From Primulina eburnea (lineage: Eukaryota; Streptophyta; Magnoliopsida; Lamiales; Gesneriaceae): 64,000 nucleotides of DNA. Position 1 is the stretch's first letter; every line of letters starts with the position of its first letter. Location of the stretch: positions 9,494,885-9,558,884 of the forward strand of contig NC_133102.1 of NCBI RefSeq assembly GCF_022965805.1, read 5' to 3'. Below, in pieces: positions 58,885 through 64,000 of the stretch. Below the pieces are notes generated by a model. The model was not told where the DNA came from. It saw only the letters and a list, made by a program, of their open reading frames with translations, and ran no database searches. The translations under genes were made by a program, and so were the position numbers.

Positions 58885-59440
58885 TTCATGAGTTGTACAA
58901 GACTAGACATAGCATATACAATAAGCAAATTGATTAGATTCACGAGTAATCCAGGAGTTGAACACTGGAAAGCAATTATCAGATTGCTAAGATACTTAAG
59001 GTCCCCTCGTGATCATGGGCTACACTATACCGGATACTCTGCTGTTATTGAATTATACAGTGATACAAATTAGATATCTGATATGAAAGACTCAAAATCT
59101 ACAAGTGGATTTGTATTCACTTTAGGAGGTGAAGCCATTGCGTGGAAATCTTATAAACAAACTTTAATAGCCAGATCCACGATGGAATCTGAGTTTATAG
59201 CTCTTGAAAAGTGTGCTGAAGAGGCTGAATGGCTGCGTCCCTTCTTAGAAGATGTTTCAAGATAGGAAAAGCCAGTGCCGACTATATGCATACATTGTGA
59301 TAGCCAATCTACGATTGGAATGTCACAAAATAAAATGTATAATGGTAAGTATAGACATATACGTCGTAAACACAAAAAATTAGACAACTACTCTCAACTG
59401 GAGTTATCTCTTTTGACTATGTAAATTCAAATGATAATTT
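58885..59440 (+). pseudogene. Copia RNase H fragment (continuation of the outer element)
   Basis: Continues the frame cut at 51301: [33 protein letters not shown], then a TAG at 59071-59073, [36 protein letters not shown], and a stop at 59263-59265. Later recognisable words: HCDSQSTIGMSQNKMYN and KYRHIRRKH. RNase H would remove the RNA template strand; this copy is broken. Confidence 0.85.
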
Positions 59441-60037
59441 AGCGGATCCGCTAATCAATGGATTAAACAAAGAGATAGTTGCGAAAATGTCTAGGTGAAT
59501 GGGGCTCAAGCCTATCAAATAAATTAGTGGGAAGGAAAATTCAAACCTACAGTGACTGGAGATCCCAAGAACTAGGTTCAATGGGACAACCTAATCGCAC
59601 TGGATTTGGTATATCACTGTGGGGGTTATCCCTAGCCCATTCCTATTATGAAACAGTGAATGTTGAGGATAAGCGTACGGCTTTTAATGATTCTTATGAG
59701 TAATATAGAATCACATATGTGAGAGAGAAGTGGAGCCACTTCAAAAGAATTGTAAGGCTCAATTCTAGACCCTCTCACAGAACCAAGCGTGTGTTCATGG
59801 ACAAAACAAACACAATAATGAGAAATGAATAGTATCAGGGAGAGTCTTGTGTGAAATATATTTTAATTTACATAAACAACAGAATAGTTCAAGGACATCA
59901 TGTCTAATGATCAGCTAGTAAAGTAAACATATTTCATAAGGGAAGGTTCAAAGGGTAACACCTACCTATCCTATGCAGGATTCAACTGTAGAACTTTGTC
60001 ACCAAGATTTGTATCAATTTTCATTCATGTGGGGGAT
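59441..60037 (+). other. 3' non-coding end of the Tork-like copia
   Basis: No gene is supported. A polypurine tract-like GTGGGGGAT (about 60029-60037) precedes the 3' LTR. Confidence 0.6.
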
Positions 60038-60612
60038 TGTTGAAAATTTGAATCAAAGTTATAGTTTGAACAAAAATTATGTCTCATGAATGTGGGAGTG
60101 TCTTTCGGCTCTCCACACACATTCTTGAGTTAATTGAAGATTTTTAGTTCTTCATATTCTTGAGTTAATGGGAAGATTAATTGAGTTAATTAATCTTGCA
60201 TGACTCTTGGTGTGAATTTGAGGCTTATAAATAATATGTTCATTTTCTCATTTCAAACATATGAAAATCTAATCTCTTTCAAGCACTTTCTTGCATTTCA
60301 TATTGTTATCTTCCAATTTGGCCTCCGTTAAATCTCGGTGATAAAGTAAATGTATGTTTTCAGTTCGCTGTAGCGGTGCCTCGTGCTAGGTTACTGCTAG
60401 TTGTTCCGTTGTATCCTTAGAAACAGACGTCCAAGTACATCCTCGAAGCACATATCGGAGGGGACGAATCTGTTTTAAGGACACTATATTTCATACAGGC
60501 TTGTGTTTGCTTTATTTTAAGCCTTTCTCTACTGTTTTTCTTCACTATATATTTAGCTGGTTTTCTTTGTCAAAATATTTATGTACTATATCATTCGATA
60601 TATTGTGCAACA
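60038..60612 (+). repeat. 3' LTR of the Tork-like copia
   Basis: 575 bp, TGTTGAAAATTTG to GTGCAACA. Matches the 5' LTR apart from the missing 298-bp segment and many substitutions, so this insertion is clearly older than the Tekay one. Confidence 0.82.
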
Positions 60613-62883
60613 ATAACATCCATACTTAATTTTGACATCATTTTCCCATAAATCCATGCATTGTATATCAGTCGAGATACTGAGATTAAATTTTGACATC
60701 ATTTTCCTGTAAATCCATGCATTATATATCAGTCGAGATACCGCGATTACTATAGTTCATAAGGACATTGTAACTATTTGAAGCTCCAAGGAAAACATCA
60801 TTAGTGACTGCAATTGTTATATATGTTCTTGTGAAACAAACGTTCAAGAATAAGCATATTAATACAAACTCACTTGATACCGATATTCATGTTTGACCTA
60901 TCATCGGGTATGTTGAGATTCAGTGACATTGATGTGAAAACATCAAGATATATTAATAAGCACTCTTCATTGTATATATTCACTCAACAGTGGTTGCGCA
61001 ACATTAAAGCTCATCACCCAAAAAACAATGTTATCATAATCAGTAACATGCTAACTTGGTTCTTTTTTCTACTCTCCGATGGAAGAAAGGTTTTCAATTA
61101 AAGTGGTCAGTCAAATACGAGCTTGTGCTTTGTAATTGAGGATCCATTGTGACATATATTTAGCAAGGATGTCACACATGTTCCATTGAGTATGCCTCGA
61201 GTAGGACATCAAACAGGCAGGGAAGTCATATAATGAGACCTGGTCAGCAACCCGACCAAGTTGTAGTAGATTAAGCTAAATGAATTAACCAGGATGGGCC
61301 CAGATCCTTTCTTTGATTCACTTATACTAAAAACTAACTATTAAGACAACTCATTGTATGTAGTCAAAATATATTTATTAAACAACAATGTAAATTACAA
61401 GCAATAATAATACCAAAAAATAATAATCATGGAAAAATGAATTAGAGAACTTTACATGTACAATAACAAATAGGTAGTCATGTAACACAGGATATTAAAG
61501 TAGTCGTGTTTATTTTTTCTACATATTCAATAATTTTAAGAATATTTCTTATTTCAACAGACATTCGAACAAAGTTATCCATACAGTTTATTGAACCCTA
61601 CCATTAGGACACTATGTCAAGTATTCACCCATTGGTTGTAAAAATGTCATGTGTTTTTTCATGTTGCCCAATTCATCACTTTTACATTGCTCAATTCATT
61701 GCATTACATAAAAAAAAATGATGTGATCTCCTTTGTAGCACGTGGATCAACCTCAAGGATTTAAGTGAAAATGGAACATGACAGCCCGGACTGACCCAGG
61801 AAAGGACAAAATATCCTGCCAGTTGATCTGACCAGAGTCAGTGGGGCCGGCTTTTTATGAGCTAGGTTTGCAAATGTCATACCGAAAACTATATCCATAA
61901 ATCTCTAGCAAAAATAAGATGTGCAGATTGGGAAAAAATTGGTTTTTAGTAGTTCACAAGTGGGTCATATCACTTGGAAAATTTGCACAGTTATCATCGA
62001 ATTCAATCGAGGGTCTCAATAAACCAATAACTTAAATTCAGCCGAGACATGTGGATGAAAGGCTTGCACTGTATGCCAACAATACCTGAAGGGGTGTGTG
62101 TGTGTTATTCAATCGCATCCAGATCTCTCTTCGAAACCAAGGTAGTTACTAGATGCTAACTGCGACCAACAGGGTTTTCAAAACTGATATTGAACATGTG
62201 CATTCATTCAAGAATACGATCAACTTGCTGGGGTATGTAAAGGTATGTTTTCATAGTGAAAACTGTTTGATACTAAAATCACAAAGAATTATCGTCCTAC
62301 TCCTAGGATACAGCTAAATCTCAAGAATCATACAATCCTTGCTCGTGAATCACTTATTAAGGTCCATTAAATTAAGGAATTGGATAAAAATTTAATGTGA
62401 TTAAATATTCTAACTCGTGACATTGATTATGAGATGAATTCGAAATTCATTGAGGTTTATATTTTTTAAAATTCCTAAGCTGTACATGGTCAATATGTGA
62501 CTTCTAAGAACGAGATCCAGTGCTTGTCATGAAAATCAATTCAACAGATTTTATTGTTTTACAATGTATAAGATTCTTGAATTATTATTTGTGTAAAAAT
62601 TGTTTTGTAATCGACATCTAAGCCACATCTAGAAAGCAGCAGACCCGCTGTGACCCATCAGAGTGCGAACTTCAAAATTCAACTAAGTCACACATGTTCC
62701 TGAGTTCACTAAATTATTTTTGTGACCATTGTTTGATTCAGACTTATTTCAGTGGGTTATCGATCATCCCATGGTAGACACAATGAATGAGCATCATAAT
62801 CGCTATATGCAACTTATTTATTGTATGAATCAATCATTCTGTAGCAAAGAAAACAGAAGTTTTTGTTTTTCCACCATATGTTG
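60613..62883. other. Spacer without recognisable genes; one small tandem duplication
   Basis: A roughly 61-bp direct duplication covers about 60626-60748 (TTTTGACATCATTTTCC and ATATCAGTCGAGATAC shared). The rest shows no supported ORF or TE signature; an open frame at 60874-61101 has no recognisable domain. Confidence 0.5.
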
Positions 62884-63872
62884 AGTTCTTTTTCTTTTTT
62901 TATAAGAAACGTTTTTTTATTAATGATATGATAAGAACTAAGTATATCAATGGACTAGTGGTCCACTTTTATAATGAATTACATACTATCAAAGTCGTAA
63001 TAATGACACACATAAGTCCAATCTCGCAATATATCTAATATCGAGACATTCTTGAAATCATCATGTGTGCCGATCCACATAGCAACTTTGATCTTGCTTT
63101 TTTTTACAACAATGTTCTCTAGTTTCTTCCTTGTCATAAAAAATTCTTCTATTTCTTTTCAGCCATACTATTTAGCATATGCTATGAACCACGACTTGCC
63201 AAAAAATTCTTTCCCTCGTACTAGTTAGTTGTCCTAAACCCATAGAGAATAAATCCATCGTTGACTTCGGCATCACCCAAACCAATCCAAGCTCTTGCAA
63301 AGCTCTAGCCCACATGCCGATCGTGAATTGAAAATGGATGAGCATATGATCCCCAGTTTTTGTTTCCTTTCTACACAACACACACCAATTTGGGTACATA
63401 GCAATTGAGGGCCACCATTTTTGCATCATCTCCGAGGACAATAGCTTAGCCTGAGTCGCTGTCCGCGAAAATACCTGAATCTTTTTTGGAACTGGATCCT
63501 TCCAAATATGATGGAAAAGAGGAAAAAATGGAAAACGAGTATGGGAAAAAAAGGACTTGTAGAAGGATTTGACTGAGAAAATACAAGAATAATCCCCTCT
63601 CCACACACGAAAATCATCTATCCCTTCAAACAACCTAGTTGTCTCTAACACACCTAATAACTCGAACAACTGAAATAGCTCTTCATCTCTGATAGCCCTT
63701 CTAAAATGAAAATCCCATGATTGAGTAGACGTGGCATTATCAAAAGGGACAACATGAGAAATAGGCGAATTATAACCGTTGATAACTCAAATAATGCCAG
63801 AAAAAATTCTATAAAAGAAGAATCTCCCCACCACCTGTCTTTCCAAAATCTAACATTATTACCTCCTCTCAA
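62884..63872 (-). pseudogene. LINE (non-LTR) 3' end with zinc-binding RT C-terminal domain
   Basis: On the minus strand: RGGNNVRFWKDRWWGDSSF, a frameshift near 63660, then IWKDPVPKKIQVFSR, WCVLCRKETKTGDHMLIHF and MWARALQELGL, the plant zf-RVT region C-terminal to LINE RT. The CxxC and H--H pattern is present. The frame stops at 63172-63174 and further homology-like sequence leads to an A-rich end near 62890. The 5' part is cut off by the CACTA element at 63873. Confidence 0.7.
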
Positions 63873-64000
63873 CACTACAAGAAAAACGGCCAACGACAAC
63901 GCACATACGACAACGGTTTTCTTGAAAAACCGTTGTCGTATATTTTTTAACAACGGTTTTAGTGAAAACCGTTGTCGTAGATATGTTTTGACACAAAACC
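63873..64000 (+). mobile_element. CACTA transposon terminus, cut by the window edge
   Basis: Begins CACTACAAGAAAAACGGCCA, the canonical plant CACTA terminal repeat, preceded by CAA (candidate 3-bp target duplication). Subterminal repeats ACGACAACGG and AACCGTTGTCGTA follow in both orientations. The transposase and other end lie outside the window. Confidence 0.85.

Larger units (their letters stand above)
45679..60612 (+). mobile_element. Copia element (Tork/TNT-like) hosting two younger insertions
   Basis: LTRs at 45679-46543 and 60038-60612 start TGTTG and end GTGCAACA; the target duplication ATAAC is perfect (45674-45678, 60613-60617). Between them lie degraded gag, protease, integrase, RT and RNase H in normal copia order. 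A solo LTR (49336-50812) and a Tekay gypsy element (51307-58879) interrupt pol. Without them the element is about 5.9 kb. The lineage call rests on gag (KRWQ-KMLFYL, LNLARFL) and the protease motif; it is inference. Confidence 0.85.

Noticed and set aside
60874..61101. 75-codon ORF
   Set aside because: No domain, no codon-use support and no neighbouring gene structure.

Overview
This is plant nuclear DNA, most likely from a dicot. The evidence is a plastid-targeted ACT-domain gene with ten exons and GT-AG introns, two plant-type RBR ubiquitin ligase genes, and dense nested Ty1-copia and Ty3-gypsy retrotransposons with plant-type primer sites. Asterid or Lamiales affinity is only an impression. 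Host coding sequence takes up a few percent of the window and transposable-element (TE) sequence takes up most of it.

Layout. 1-1058: 5' end of a minus-strand Ty1-copia element. 1672-4110: ACR11-like gene (10 exons, 287 codons). 4111-9139: AT-rich spacer with four foldback repeats and a hAT MITE. 9140-9988: RBR E3 ligase copy 1. 10242-12100: a MITE with a GC-rich core, a hAT-like element and a CACTA remnant. 12536-18041: truncated copia element, its LTR split by a 2.86 kb gypsy solo LTR. 19030-35590: Sirevirus-like copia element split by a complete 10.5 kb Athila-type gypsy element (21016-31540, target duplication ACCTA). 36167-36468: tandem Helitron-like 3' ends. 37290-37531: candidate SINE. 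38093-38948: RBR copy 2. 40885-41521: ABCI17-type ABC transporter pseudogene. 41640-44149: gypsy LTR remnant plus a solo LTR (target duplication ATTCC). 45679-60612: copia element (target duplication ATAAC) containing a solo LTR (TCAAC) and a very young Tekay/Del chromovirus (51307-58879, TATAC). 62884-63872: LINE 3' end. 63873-64000: start of a CACTA transposon.

The host genes form a small neighbourhood: ACR11 (plastid nitrogen metabolism), then two RBR paralogues from one duplication whose homologous flanks can still be recognised. Intervening TEs now place the RBR copies 28 kb apart. Comparing the two flanks identifies several insertions in copy 1 that copy 2 lacks.

The most unusual structure is a family of 36-bp near-perfect palindromes with a period of about 73 bp. 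It occurs five times in the internal region of the Athila element, three times in one LTR and twice in the other. The two LTRs of this single insertion differ in length by exactly one repeat period. The same element has lost its reverse-transcriptase core by an in-frame deletion, so it must have been copied in trans or lost the core after insertion. No clearly new host defence or metabolic system was recognised.
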